A DNA stretch of 17,389 nucleotides, from the NCBI GenBank assembly GCA_023390635.1, contig JAEWCM010000118.1, forward strand, positions 1 to 17,389. Reading direction: 5' to 3'. The notes under the pieces were generated by a model. It made no database searches. It had not been told where the DNA came from and saw only the letters and a list, made by a program, of their open reading frames with translations. The position numbers and the translations under genes were made by a program. The first letter of the stretch is position 1; each line of letters starts with the position of its first letter. The stretch comes from Bacillota bacterium. GTDB taxonomy: Bacteria; Bacillota; Desulfitobacteriia; Desulfitobacteriales; Desulfitobacteriaceae. This document shows, one piece after another, positions 7,680-14,467 of this stretch.

Positions 7680-8399
7680 TTAGAGTATTTTGCTCAGGAA
7701 CGATTGGGTTCGGGGATTTTGAGCATGATTAAAAACTTCTTCCGGAGTTCCTTCTTCCATGATAACTCCTTCATCCATAAAAAACACCCGATCACTCACT
7801 TCCCGCGCAAAACCCATTTCGTGAGAGACAATGATCATTGTCATTCCCTCTTGAGCCAAGTTTTTCATTACCGCTAATACTTCCCCTACCATTTCCGGAT
7901 CGAGGGCTGAAGTTGGTTCATCAAAAAGCATGATTTTCGGTTTCATAGCGAGAGCTCTGGCAATGGCTACCCGCTGCTGTTGCCCTCCGGAAAGCCTTTC
8001 CGGATACTCATCTGCTTTTTCTTCCAGGCCGACCTTGCGCAGTAATTCGATTCCAACTTTCCGGGCCTCTTCTTTGGAAACCTTACGGACAATTTCCTGG
8101 GCAAGGGTAATGTTCTCCATTACCGTTTTATGAGGAAAGAGGTTAAACCGTTGAAACACCATCCCAACCTCTCTGCGAATAGCATTGACATTCGCTTCAG
8201 AGTTGAGTGGAATACCGTCGATCACAACATCTCCGCTTGTAGCGTCTTCCAATTTATTCAAACAGCGTAAGAAGGTACTTTTTCCCGAGCCGCTAGGCCC
8301 AATGACAACCACAACTTCTTTCTCCCTAATATCACAGCTGACCCCTTTAAGGACTTCCAGCTTGCCAAAATATTTATGCAAATTCTTAACGGATATCAC
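7680..8399 (-). CDS. glnQ: Polar amino-acid ABC importer, ATPase subunit (GlnQ type)
   Basis: Cytosolic ATPase that powers uptake of a polar amino acid through the adjacent permease. Walker A GPSGSGKST (34-42), Q-loop Gln83, signature LSGGQ (136-140), Walker B IMLFDE with Asp160-Glu161, D-loop SALDPE and H-loop His193 are all intact, so it should be active. Length 239 aa is standard for GlnQ/ArtM/HisP ATPases. GTG at 8399 follows AGGAGG (8410-8415) by 10 nt. A GTG at 8420 would translate that ribosome-binding site. The start overlaps the permease stop by 14 nt, indicating coupling. Glutamine is the default name for the family; arginine, cystine or another substrate cannot be excluded. Confidence 0.93.
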   Translation of the reverse strand: MISVKNLHKYFGKLEVLKGVSCDIREKEVVVVIGPSGSGKSTFLRCLNKLEDATSGDVVIDGIPLNSEANVNAIRREVGMVFQRFNLFPHKTVMENITLAQEIVRKVSKEEARKVGIELLRKVGLEEKADEYPERLSGGQQQRVAIARALAMKPKIMLFDEPTSALDPEMVGEVLAVMKNLAQEGMTMIIVSHEMGFAREVSDRVFFMDEGVIMEEGTPEEVFNHAQNPRTQSFLSKIL

Positions 8400-9060
8400 T
8401 CTTGCCCAGCCTCCTCTCACTATAGCTTACCAGGCGGGAAATCACCAGCGTCATGACCAAATAGATTAACGCCGCCGCAATATACATGGGAGCAGGCTGA
8501 ACAGTCTTTCCAGCCACAATTTTTGCTGTATACATTAAATCCTGAAGTGCAATGATAGAAACCAAGGATGAATCTTTTAATAAAGCAATGAACTCGTTTC
8601 CTAATGGAGGAATGACTCTTTTAACCGCTTGAGGCAAAATAATATAGCGCATAGCTTGTCCCTGAGTCATGCCCAAAGAGCGAGCTGCTTCTGTCTGTCC
8701 TCTGTCAATGGACTGAATACCGGCTCGGAACACCTCTGCCACATAAGCCCCTGAGTTCAACCCTAGAGCCAAAATACCGGCTATGTACCGATAATTCTCC
8801 GGTGTACTGAAGCCTAATAAGGGGGGAAAGGCAAAATAAATAATGTAAATTTGAACGAGCAAAGGCGTACCCCGGAAAAAATCGATATAAGCAATGGCCA
8901 AACCCCTTAACACACGGGAGTTGGAAAGCCTCAGTAAAGACATAATAAGTCCGATCACCACACCGATGGCTACGCCCCCGGCTGTCAATTCCAGCGTTAA
9001 TCCGGCCCCTTTTAGCAAAACCGGAAAATTATCAATCGCTGTCTGCCAATTAATTGACAC
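8386..9060 (-). CDS. glnP: Polar amino-acid ABC importer, permease subunit
   Basis: Membrane subunit of the importer, a HisM/GlnP-type protein of 224 aa with about five hydrophobic segments (around 22-43, 55-80, 92-112, 150-172, 190-210). The cytoplasmic EAA loop that docks with the ATPase is clear: EAARSLGMTQGQAM (124-137), with the conserved glycine at 130. FFRGTPLLVQIY (61-72) is the other family hallmark. GTG at 9060 has an AGGGGG ribosome-binding site just upstream. Two copies would form the channel, as only one permease gene is present. It is driven by its own promoter at 9095-9123 and overlaps the ATPase gene. Confidence 0.93.
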   Translation of the reverse strand: MSINWQTAIDNFPVLLKGAGLTLELTAGGVAIGVVIGLIMSLLRLSNSRVLRGLAIAYIDFFRGTPLLVQIYIIYFAFPPLLGFSTPENYRYIAGILALGLNSGAYVAEVFRAGIQSIDRGQTEAARSLGMTQGQAMRYIILPQAVKRVIPPLGNEFIALLKDSSLVSIIALQDLMYTAKIVAGKTVQPAPMYIAAALIYLVMTLVISRLVSYSERRLGKSDIR

Positions 9061-9094
9061 TCGTTAATCCCCCTTTTTTCTCTGCTTGTTGCAA

Positions 9095-9123
9095 ATTATA
9101 CTGTTATTTAAAACTTAATTCAA
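9095..9123 (-). promoter_or_regulatory. Sigma-A promoter of the permease-ATPase unit
   Basis: Minus-strand TTGAAT (9123-9118), 17-nt spacer, perfect TATAAT (9100-9095). Leader of about 28 nt before the permease GTG. The palindrome TGTATACA (9145-9152) lies 21 bp upstream of the -35 and also occurs ahead of the binding-protein promoter. Confidence 0.8.
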
Positions 9124-9144
9124 GATTATTGAGAATTCTGTCAT

Positions 9145-9152
9145 TGTATACA
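9145..9152. promoter_or_regulatory. Candidate operator palindrome TGTATACA
   Basis: Second copy of the palindrome core found ahead of the binding-protein gene, here 21 bp upstream of the permease -35 box. Confidence 0.35.
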
Positions 9153-9173
9153 TTTGATGATATTTTCTTTGAC

Positions 9174-9206
9174 TTAAAAAAGCGCCTCGAAAAAAATCCG
9201 AGGCGT
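9174..9206 (-). terminator. Terminator downstream of the binding-protein gene
   Basis: As minus-strand RNA, CGCCTCG (9205-9199) pairs with CGAGGCG (9189-9183) across a nine-nt loop, then CTTTTTT. It separates the abundant lipoprotein transcript from the permease-ATPase unit; some read-through is possible. Confidence 0.85.
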
Positions 9207-9261
9207 GAGAGGGGTAACTATATTTAACATTATCAGTAAGGGATTAACAATTTAATAGAAT

Positions 9262-10074
9262 TTACTTGGACAAGCTCGGGGGATCTTCATTAAACCATTT
9301 TTTATAAATTTCCTTATACTTGCCATTATCAATCAACTTTTGCAGTGAAGTATTAAATTTATTGGCTATTTCAGTATTGTCTTTCTTAAAGGCTACACCG
9401 TAAAACTCATCAGGCGTATTGGCGGGAGCCCACTCAATGTTAGCATTGGAATTCTGTTTAATAAAGTAAAGAACAACCGGTGAATCTGCCACTACCGCGT
9501 CAACACCGCCATTGACCAAATCACTCAGCGCATCGGGTGTTGTATCATACTTATGAGTTTCCATCCCAGCTTTTTCTACAGCTTCCTGCCCGGTAGTATT
9601 GAGCTGCACACCGATCTTTTTCCCCTTTAAATCATCAAGTGACTTAAAAGAGGCTCCTTTTTTGAAAGCAATATACTGTGTTGCCTTAAAATACCGATCG
9701 CTGAACAGTACTTCTTCTGCCCTCTTATCCGTAATAGTCATAGCCGAAATAACGGCATCATAAGTGCCTGATTGCAAAGAAGCGATTAGGCCGTCAAAGG
9801 CTGCTGTTTCAAACTGAGCCTTATAGCCCATATCTTCAGCTACAGCCGTAGCCAGTTCAATATCGAAGCCCGCCGGATTGTTCGTTCCGTCTTCCATAAA
9901 CTCAAAAGGTGCATATGCGATATCCGATCCGAATTTAAGAACCTTGGCACTTTGATCACCATTGGCATCTGAAGAGGCGCCACAACCGGACAGTACCAAC
10001 AGACTCGCAGCCAATAAACCAGTAACAGCAAGCCGACCGATAGATCTAACCTTTCCCATTTTGAATAAACTCAT
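9262..10074 (-). CDS. glnH: Polar amino-acid ABC importer, substrate-binding lipoprotein
   Basis: Extracytoplasmic solute receptor (SBP_bac_3 type) that captures the amino acid and delivers it to the permease. The 270-aa protein opens with a basic signal peptide and lipobox LSGC, giving lipidated Cys31. Conserved ligand-pocket blocks follow: AYAPFEF, GFDIELA, ISAMTITDKRAEEVLFS, the KKIGVQLNTTGQEAV hinge block and VDAVVADSPVVLYF. ATG at 10074 follows GGGAGA; an in-frame upstream TTG/ATG extension has no ribosome-binding site and would push the signal peptide inward. The gene has its own promoter and terminator, which would allow more binding protein than transporter. The ligand (glutamine, arginine, other) cannot be decided from sequence alone. 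Confidence 0.93.
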   Translation of the reverse strand: MSLFKMGKVRSIGRLAVTGLLAASLLVLSGCGASSDANGDQSAKVLKFGSDIAYAPFEFMEDGTNNPAGFDIELATAVAEDMGYKAQFETAAFDGLIASLQSGTYDAVISAMTITDKRAEEVLFSDRYFKATQYIAFKKGASFKSLDDLKGKKIGVQLNTTGQEAVEKAGMETHKYDTTPDALSDLVNGGVDAVVADSPVVLYFIKQNSNANIEWAPANTPDEFYGVAFKKDNTEIANKFNTSLQKLIDNGKYKEIYKKWFNEDPPSLSK

Positions 10075-10185
10075 TTCTTCATCTCCCACTTTTTTATTCC
10101 CCTTAATACCAAACCATAATCTCACTGTTCTAATTATCAAGGGCAATTCTCTATCTATAATATAACACAATTTTTTATGGGTTTA

Positions 10186-10214
10186 ATTATACACAAATAA
10201 GTAATTTTATTCAA
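10186..10214 (-). promoter_or_regulatory. Sigma-A promoter of the substrate-binding protein gene
   Basis: Minus-strand TTGAAT (10214-10209), 17-nt spacer ending TGTG, perfect TATAAT (10191-10186). Predicted start near 10179, leaving a leader of about 105 nt. A TTGTATACAA palindrome (10227-10236) lies 12 bp upstream of the -35. Confidence 0.8.
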
Positions 10215-10226
10215 TACCCAAGTTGT

Positions 10227-10236
10227 TTGTATACAA
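10227..10236. promoter_or_regulatory. Candidate operator palindrome TTGTATACAA
   Basis: Perfect 10-bp palindrome immediately upstream of the binding-protein promoter. Its eight-base core TGTATACA recurs at 9145-9152, upstream of the permease promoter. Shared placement suggests one regulator binding both; the regulator is unknown. Confidence 0.4.
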
Positions 10237-10289
10237 TCTACATTATTAGAAATGTTGAAAACTACTCTATGCCAAAAATATTAAAGCCA

Positions 10290-10441
10290 TTATCCACAAA
10301 AGTTATACACATGTTTACAACCTTTTCTGTGGATAATGTGGATAATCTTCCTTTTCTCCACAAAATGCCCTCTAATCTTTGTGTTTCAAATTAACTATTC
10401 TGTGGATAAGAATTGACTTTTTAGGTTTTTCCTGTGTATAA
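10290..10441. promoter_or_regulatory. Cluster of DnaA boxes
   Basis: Six sites match DnaA boxes. Forward: TTATCCACA (10290-10298) and TTATACACA (10303-10311). Reverse: TGTGGATAA (10328-10336, 10337-10345 and 10401-10409) and TGTGTATAA (10433-10441). A seventh, TTCTCCACA (10354-10362), differs by one base. Two reverse boxes abut with no spacer. Four are perfect consensus. The 467-bp gap between the binding-protein and zinc-ribbon genes otherwise holds only the promoter, the palindrome and a terminator. No dnaA, dnaN, rpmH or parAB gene is in the window, so a DnaA-titration or regulatory cluster is more likely than the chromosomal origin. The sites are seen directly; their role is inferred. Confidence 0.85.
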
Positions 10442-10464
10442 CTACTTACTGTAACTACATAAAT

Positions 10465-10494
10465 GTAAAAAAGCACCGACAAGCGTCGGTGCTT
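10465..10494 (-). terminator. Intrinsic terminator of the zinc-ribbon gene
   Basis: Ten-bp perfect stem: as minus-strand RNA, AAGCACCGAC (10494-10485), a four-base loop, then GTCGGTGCTT (10480-10471) followed by TTTTAC. It lies 47 nt downstream of the stop codon. Confidence 0.9.
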
Positions 10495-10541
10495 ACATAG
10501 TTCTCGTTGTGCTAATTTGCTTATCTATATATATGCCTTAA

Positions 10542-10838
10542 TTAGTCACGAGCAGGGCGATGATTAGAATAGCAATCGCGGCAGTATACAGGACGGTCTG
10601 AAGTAGGTTTGAAAGGAACCTGAGTTTCAGCGCCACAATCAGCACATACTACAGTATACATTTCGCGAGTTCTGCCTTCACCGGAATTGCGTGAGTTCTT
10701 ACGAGCGCTACGGCAATCACGGCAACGAAGAGGTTCGTTTTCGAATCCCTTTTCAGCATAAAATTCTTGCTCGCCTGCAGTGAAAATAAAGGTTGCTCCG
10801 CAGTCTTTACATACCAGTTCTTTGTCTTCAAAAGCCAT
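10542..10838 (-). CDS. Small double zinc-ribbon protein (CxxC-x17-CxxC type)
   Basis: A 98-aa protein with two probable zinc ribbons. The first is C10-x2-C13-x25-C39-x2-C42; the second is C65-x2-C68-x17-C86-x2-C89. The second fits the CxxC-x17-CxxC domain seen in short uncharacterised Firmicute and Chloroflexi proteins. A basic linker (SARKNSRNSGEGRTR) joins them, which would suit nucleic-acid contact. No catalytic motif, membrane segment or signal peptide is visible. ATG at 10838 follows AAGGGG (10850-10855) at 11 nt. It has its own promoter and terminator, so it is a stand-alone transcript of unknown function. RNA or DNA binding is a guess from charge and fold type. Confidence 0.85.
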   Translation of the reverse strand: MAFEDKELVCKDCGATFIFTAGEQEFYAEKGFENEPLRCRDCRSARKNSRNSGEGRTREMYTVVCADCGAETQVPFKPTSDRPVYCRDCYSNHRPARD

Positions 10839-10894
10839 GTTAAGAAATTCCCCTTACCATAATAATGTAACAGGTCTAAAGCCTATCCGTATGT

Positions 10895-10923
10895 ATTATA
10901 TCGCTAAATTCCCCCACTAACAA
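10895..10923 (-). promoter_or_regulatory. Sigma-A promoter of the zinc-ribbon gene
   Basis: Minus-strand TTGTTA (10923-10918), 17-nt spacer, TATAAT (10900-10895), with the -35 inside the last codons of comFC. Leader of about 50 nt. I see no terminator between comFC and this gene, so read-through from comFC is possible too. Confidence 0.75.
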
Positions 10924-11692
10924 GAGTTTTTTCCAAACCGGATGCCAAACAAAAACATTCAACCCGTTCTGCCCCGGCAGCTTTCAAAACCTCAGCGCAG
11001 GCTTCCAAAGTGGCTCCGGTCGTAGTTACATCATCCACTAACCAAATCGTCTTATGATTCCAAGTTCCACCTGTCACAGCGAAGGCCATCTTTAGATTTT
11101 GCAACCGCTCTGCCCGAGACAAAGATACTTGAGAAATGGTGGGGCAGATCCGCTCTAAACCAGGCAAAATTGGAATTCCTAAACTCCAATGAAGTAAGGA
11201 GCCCAGAACCTCAGCCTGATTAAATCCCCGCTCTGCCAAGCGATCTCGGTGCATAGGAACAGGTACAATTCCGTCAGGGAGAGATAATTCTTCTGTTACC
11301 CAATGAATCAGCGGAGTCCTCAAGTCGGCCATTAATCGCGGCTGGGCTTGGAACTTAATCCTCCATATTAGTTCCTTCCATTCTCCCGAATAAGCACCAA
11401 GTGCCGTTACCTTATCTAAACTTTGTGGTCCCTTACCTTTTCGGCAGTCTTGGCAGATTGTCGCCTCTTGATCATAAGTAATCAGCTTGCCGCAAGCAGT
11501 ACAGCGCTTCAATCCTGGGCAAATATACGCCGTTATACAGGCAGAGCATAATGGGGCATAGCGACTCTGCCCCTCTCCTACCTTAGGCCATTGTTTTTCG
11601 GACTCTTTTATTGCCGTCCTCCCGCAAACAGGGCAGCCGCTTTCCGGGACTGACAAAATATGCTCTCCTACCACTCTCCAAATCTCTTTCAT
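10904..11692 (-). CDS. comFC: ComFC, late-competence phosphoribosyltransferase-like protein
   Basis: Cytosolic protein needed for uptake and processing of transforming DNA in competent bacteria; the family is also called ComF or GntX. The 262-aa protein has an N-terminal cysteine-rich part with two zinc-ribbon-like sets (C20/C23 with C49/C52, and C64/C67 with C80/C83). A type I phosphoribosyltransferase domain follows, with the PRPP loop LVDDVTTTGATLE (218-230) and the conserved PVPMHRDRLAERGFNQA block (144-160). ATG at 11692 follows GGGAGA. It begins 32 nt after comFA, so the two are co-transcribed; no comFB lies between them, unlike in Bacillus subtilis. Confidence 0.93.
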   Translation of the reverse strand: MKEIWRVVGEHILSVPESGCPVCGRTAIKESEKQWPKVGEGQSRYAPLCSACITAYICPGLKRCTACGKLITYDQEATICQDCRKGKGPQSLDKVTALGAYSGEWKELIWRIKFQAQPRLMADLRTPLIHWVTEELSLPDGIVPVPMHRDRLAERGFNQAEVLGSLLHWSLGIPILPGLERICPTISQVSLSRAERLQNLKMAFAVTGGTWNHKTIWLVDDVTTTGATLEACAEVLKAAGAERVECFCLASGLEKTLVSGGI

Positions 11693-11724
11693 CGTAATTT
11701 CTCCCAGCCTTAGCTTAATCCCAC

Positions 11725-13434
11725 TTAAAATTGATCCAGCAAACCTTGAATTGCCGCCTGCCTATTCTGCTCCTTAATCCAGTGAATCGCCGCTTTGATG
11801 TTCTGTCCACAATGTGCCGATAAAAAGATTACTTCCCCCTTAGGCTGACTTTTACTTCTGCCTGCTCTTCCAGCCATCTGCACTAAACACCTTTCATCAA
11901 AAACAGGATGATCTGCCGCCAATACAATCACTTGTGCTCCAGTCAAAGTAACTCCCCGCTCTAAAATAGAAGTCGTGACAAACACTTCCCATTTGCCTGC
12001 TTTTAACCCTGCGATTTTCTGTGCTCTTTCCGGATCGGAGCTATAGCTCCCACTTACTTTTAATTGCGGCGACTCCTTATTAATTCTTTCCACCCAGGGC
12101 ACCACCCAAGAAATGAGTGGTACAAACAACAACGTAGGTCCTGCCTTTGTCATTCTTTCCACTTCACTTTTGATTTTAGACCAAGCACCTTCAAAGGGCT
12201 CTTCAATCTTCATTCTCCTCCAGGTTGGCACTGGCAGAGGATGACGATGATGTCTGGCTGGAAGGCTTATCAGGCACTGCTTTCCTTTCTTCACCTCATT
12301 CAAGATTTGGCGGGTAGGGGTTGCAGTTAAGCATAATAGCTTGCCTGTCGGTTTTAACGCATGAGCGATTCCCCACATTAACATTTCATTATCCCGGTAA
12401 GGAAAAGCATCCATTTCATCCAATATAATCAAATCGAAAGCACGATAAAAGCGCAGAACCTGATGGGTAGTCGCTAAAACCAGCTGTCCTTCCTGGAGCT
12501 TATTGGACACTGCTCCTGTATGAAGTTGAAAGCAGGTTTGAGGAAAATTTTTTGCTATACGGGGGGCTATGTCATGAATTACATCCTGGCGCGGTGCCGC
12601 CACCAATATGCACTTGCCGGCTTTCAACGCCACCTCTAGCAAGGGAAAACACACTTCTGTCTTCCCGGCACCACAGGCCGCCCATACAAGCCCTTTTATG
12701 TATTGGGCATTACGATAAAAGTTTAAAGCTTCTTGAGCCGCGGAGGCCTGGGCTATGGTTAATTCCCATTGAGGAATGTACACCCCTTTTGCTTTTTCCC
12801 CGCCTGTCCCTAAGCTTCTTCCATCCCGGTAAAGAGCCTGGGAAGAGCTTATCTTTCCTAACGAAGCACAATGGGGACAGGAAGCTCCCTCTCCAAACCA
12901 GGCAGGCCATCCCTCGATTTCCCTGCTTCCACAGCGCATGCACTGCCATCCCCATCTTTCTTTAACCATGGCGGGTACCCAAATGCCTTCTTTCTTTAAC
13001 ACTAACTTGTGTGCCAGTTGAAGACTCTCTTCTTCAGTTAATCCACATCCCTTACCATAGCTTCTCAATTCATCTTCTGTCAGTTGACGGCCACGCAACT
13101 GCTCCAAAAAAATATGTTGTCCAGATTGTATTCGAGGCTCCGTCTTCTCACCCAACTTTGCTGGACTTTTTGCCCACTGCCCGGATATGTAAGGTTCCCA
13201 CGTTAGAATCTGTCCTGCTCTTAAGTTTAACGTACGACTTAGCTGCAGTATAATTTTATCTCTATCACAAGGCTTGTCCTGCCATCTCTCCATTACAGCT
13301 TTGACCATATTCAGAGGCAACCCAGGCTTCAATACCGCTATCAACTGATTGTCAGGCCTGTCCCCTTCCTCTATATGGGGAAAGGGGGAAACTCCTAGTT
13401 TATGCCCCCTTGACAAAGTCAGATAGAACTGCAT
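11725..13434 (-). CDS. comFA: ComFA, competence DNA-uptake helicase/translocase
   Basis: Superfamily 2 ATPase at the inner face of the membrane, thought to pull single-stranded DNA through the ComEC channel. The 569-aa protein has a four-cysteine zinc finger (C165, C168, C186, C189), Walker A GAGKT (255-259), DEMD box (339-342) in place of DEAD, TATPTR (370-375) and motif VI QMAGRAGR (519-526), all intact. It is about 100 residues longer than Bacillus subtilis ComFA. The extra part is N-terminal (about 1-150) and without a motif I recognise. ATG at 13434 follows GAGGTG with a 4-nt gap and overlaps the upstream gene by 16 nt. PriA is the main look-alike, but the position next to comFC and the single zinc finger support ComFA. 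Confidence 0.92.
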   Translation of the reverse strand: MQFYLTLSRGHKLGVSPFPHIEEGDRPDNQLIAVLKPGLPLNMVKAVMERWQDKPCDRDKIILQLSRTLNLRAGQILTWEPYISGQWAKSPAKLGEKTEPRIQSGQHIFLEQLRGRQLTEDELRSYGKGCGLTEEESLQLAHKLVLKKEGIWVPAMVKERWGWQCMRCGSREIEGWPAWFGEGASCPHCASLGKISSSQALYRDGRSLGTGGEKAKGVYIPQWELTIAQASAAQEALNFYRNAQYIKGLVWAACGAGKTEVCFPLLEVALKAGKCILVAAPRQDVIHDIAPRIAKNFPQTCFQLHTGAVSNKLQEGQLVLATTHQVLRFYRAFDLIILDEMDAFPYRDNEMLMWGIAHALKPTGKLLCLTATPTRQILNEVKKGKQCLISLPARHHRHPLPVPTWRRMKIEEPFEGAWSKIKSEVERMTKAGPTLLFVPLISWVVPWVERINKESPQLKVSGSYSSDPERAQKIAGLKAGKWEVFVTTSILERGVTLTGAQVIVLAADHPVFDERCLVQMAGRAGRSKSQPKGEVIFLSAHCGQNIKAAIHWIKEQNRQAAIQGLLDQF

Positions 13435-13823
13435 CTTGCACCTCTTCCCTCAACACGTCTGGGCCTGGAATCAGAACTATAAAATATGAATCCTGGAAAC
13501 CGTCTCTCCAAAACTTGAACTGCTATGTTAGATTGTTCAACATTCGCAGGAATACTGACAACAACGTGGAAGTGAACCCCCAGCTCCTGTTCCAGCCCGG
13601 CCAGATTAGCCCTAAAGCTCGCCAGGTCCTCTTCGATCTGGGCTAAATTTCCCTTAGGAAAGTCTACCTGCAAGCTGACGGTCTTGCTTTGAATTCCATA
13701 CAGCCTTCTGCTAAGTTTTTCTTTTAATGCTCCAGGTACGGTCCACTCCCAATTTCTCATGCCAATTCCGATTCCTGCGGCTAATACTATAAAAAGAGCT
13801 GTGACAATCATCCAGACAGACAT
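13419..13823 (-). CDS. Unrecognised membrane-anchored protein
   Basis: I do not recognise this 134-aa protein. It starts with a single hydrophobic segment (about residues 4-22) followed by positively charged residues. A soluble part comes next, containing a possible amphipathic helix rich in Glu, Leu and Ala (about 60-85) and a strand-like stretch, HFHVVVSIP. No cysteine or metal motif is evident. ATG at 13823 has a GGGGTGAG ribosome-binding site; a longer frame back to 13895 would run through that site and into fabZ. It lies between fabZ and comFA and overlaps comFA by 16 nt, so it is probably translated with comFA. A part in the competence machinery is possible but unsupported beyond position. 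Confidence 0.75.
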   Translation of the reverse strand: MSVWMIVTALFIVLAAGIGIGMRNWEWTVPGALKEKLSRRLYGIQSKTVSLQVDFPKGNLAQIEEDLASFRANLAGLEQELGVHFHVVVSIPANVEQSNIAVQVLERRFPGFIFYSSDSRPRRVEGRGARCSSI

Positions 13824-13875
13824 CTTCTCACCCCTTCTCTCTCCACACATTATGCAGAGTAGAGAAGAAACGTTA

Positions 13876-14310
13876 TCAGTCCTTTGGTTTCTCAATGAAA
13901 AACATCAGTTTTCCTGACGCAGCCAGCTCATCTCCCACATAAGCTTTTCCATCAGCCACTCCGAACGAAGAACGCATTTTTACCAATTCCACTTCTAAAC
14001 GGAGCTGATCACCGGGCAGAACCTTGCGTTTAAAGCGCACTTCATCCAGACCGGCAAAATAAGCCAGTGCTCCGGCATATTCGGGCATGGACAAGACCAC
14101 TGCCGTTCCTACTTGAGCCAGAGCCTCCATGATAAGTACTCCAGGCATCACCGGTTGTCCGGGAAAATGCCCTTGAAAAAAAGGCTCATTTCCGCACACA
14201 TTCTTAATGCCCACAGCTCGTTTCCCTGCCTCCATTTCTAATATTCTATCCACCATCAAAATGGGATAGCGGTGAGGAATAATTTTCTGTATATCATGAC
14301 TTTCCAACAT
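13876..14310 (-). CDS. fabZ: FabZ, (3R)-hydroxyacyl-ACP dehydratase
   Basis: Hot-dog-fold enzyme that removes water from 3-hydroxyacyl-ACP in type II fatty-acid synthesis. The 144-aa protein has the signature QGHFPGQPVMPGVLIMEALAQ region, with catalytic His48 and Glu62, and the opening IQKIIPHRYPILMVDRI. Length is standard. ATG at 14310 follows AGGAGAG (14318-14324). It is followed by the unrecognised protein and the comF genes, which is an uncommon neighbourhood; the other fab genes are not in the window. The upstream gap is shared with the divergent glycosyltransferase gene; no clear minus-strand promoter was found. Confidence 0.95.
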   Translation of the reverse strand: MLESHDIQKIIPHRYPILMVDRILEMEAGKRAVGIKNVCGNEPFFQGHFPGQPVMPGVLIMEALAQVGTAVVLSMPEYAGALAYFAGLDEVRFKRKVLPGDQLRLEVELVKMRSSFGVADGKAYVGDELAASGKLMFFIEKPKD

Positions 14311-14384
14311 ATATAATCTCTCCTAGCATTTTTCTATAGTATGATATTATTTCTTTTCTCCATAGCTTGCCGAAACCCTTCTCC

Positions 14385-14414
14385 TTGCATTCCCCCTTCA
14401 TTCTAGATTATGAT
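14385..14414 (+). promoter_or_regulatory. Sigma-A promoter of the plus-strand glycosyltransferase
   Basis: TTGCAT (14385-14390), 18-nt spacer, TATGAT (14409-14414). Start near 14421, about 47 nt before the GTG at 14468. This is the only plus-strand promoter I can support here. Confidence 0.6.
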
Positions 14415-14467
14415 AAATAAAGTTACCAAGATTAATCCAACGTCAAAGTAAGAAAGGAAGACACTTT

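Noticed and set aside
10075..10170. Longer start for the binding lipoprotein.
   Set aside because: It would put about 32 non-signal residues before the signal peptide and has no ribosome-binding site.
10203..10220. ArgR-like half site (TGAATAAAATT) over the -35 of the binding-protein promoter.
   Set aside because: Only one half resembles the consensus and the second half is poor; the bases are already explained by the -35 box and A+T richness.
10290..10441. DnaA-box cluster as the chromosomal replication origin.
   Set aside because: No dnaA, dnaN, recF, rpmH or parAB genes are in the window, the flanking genes are not typical of oriC, and I saw no convincing run of DnaA-trio repeats beside the boxes. 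Kept as a non-origin cluster.
13824..13895. Longer start for the unrecognised protein, overlapping fabZ.
   Set aside because: The extension runs through the GGGGTGAG ribosome-binding site and places the hydrophobic anchor 25 residues in; no ribosome-binding site precedes it.
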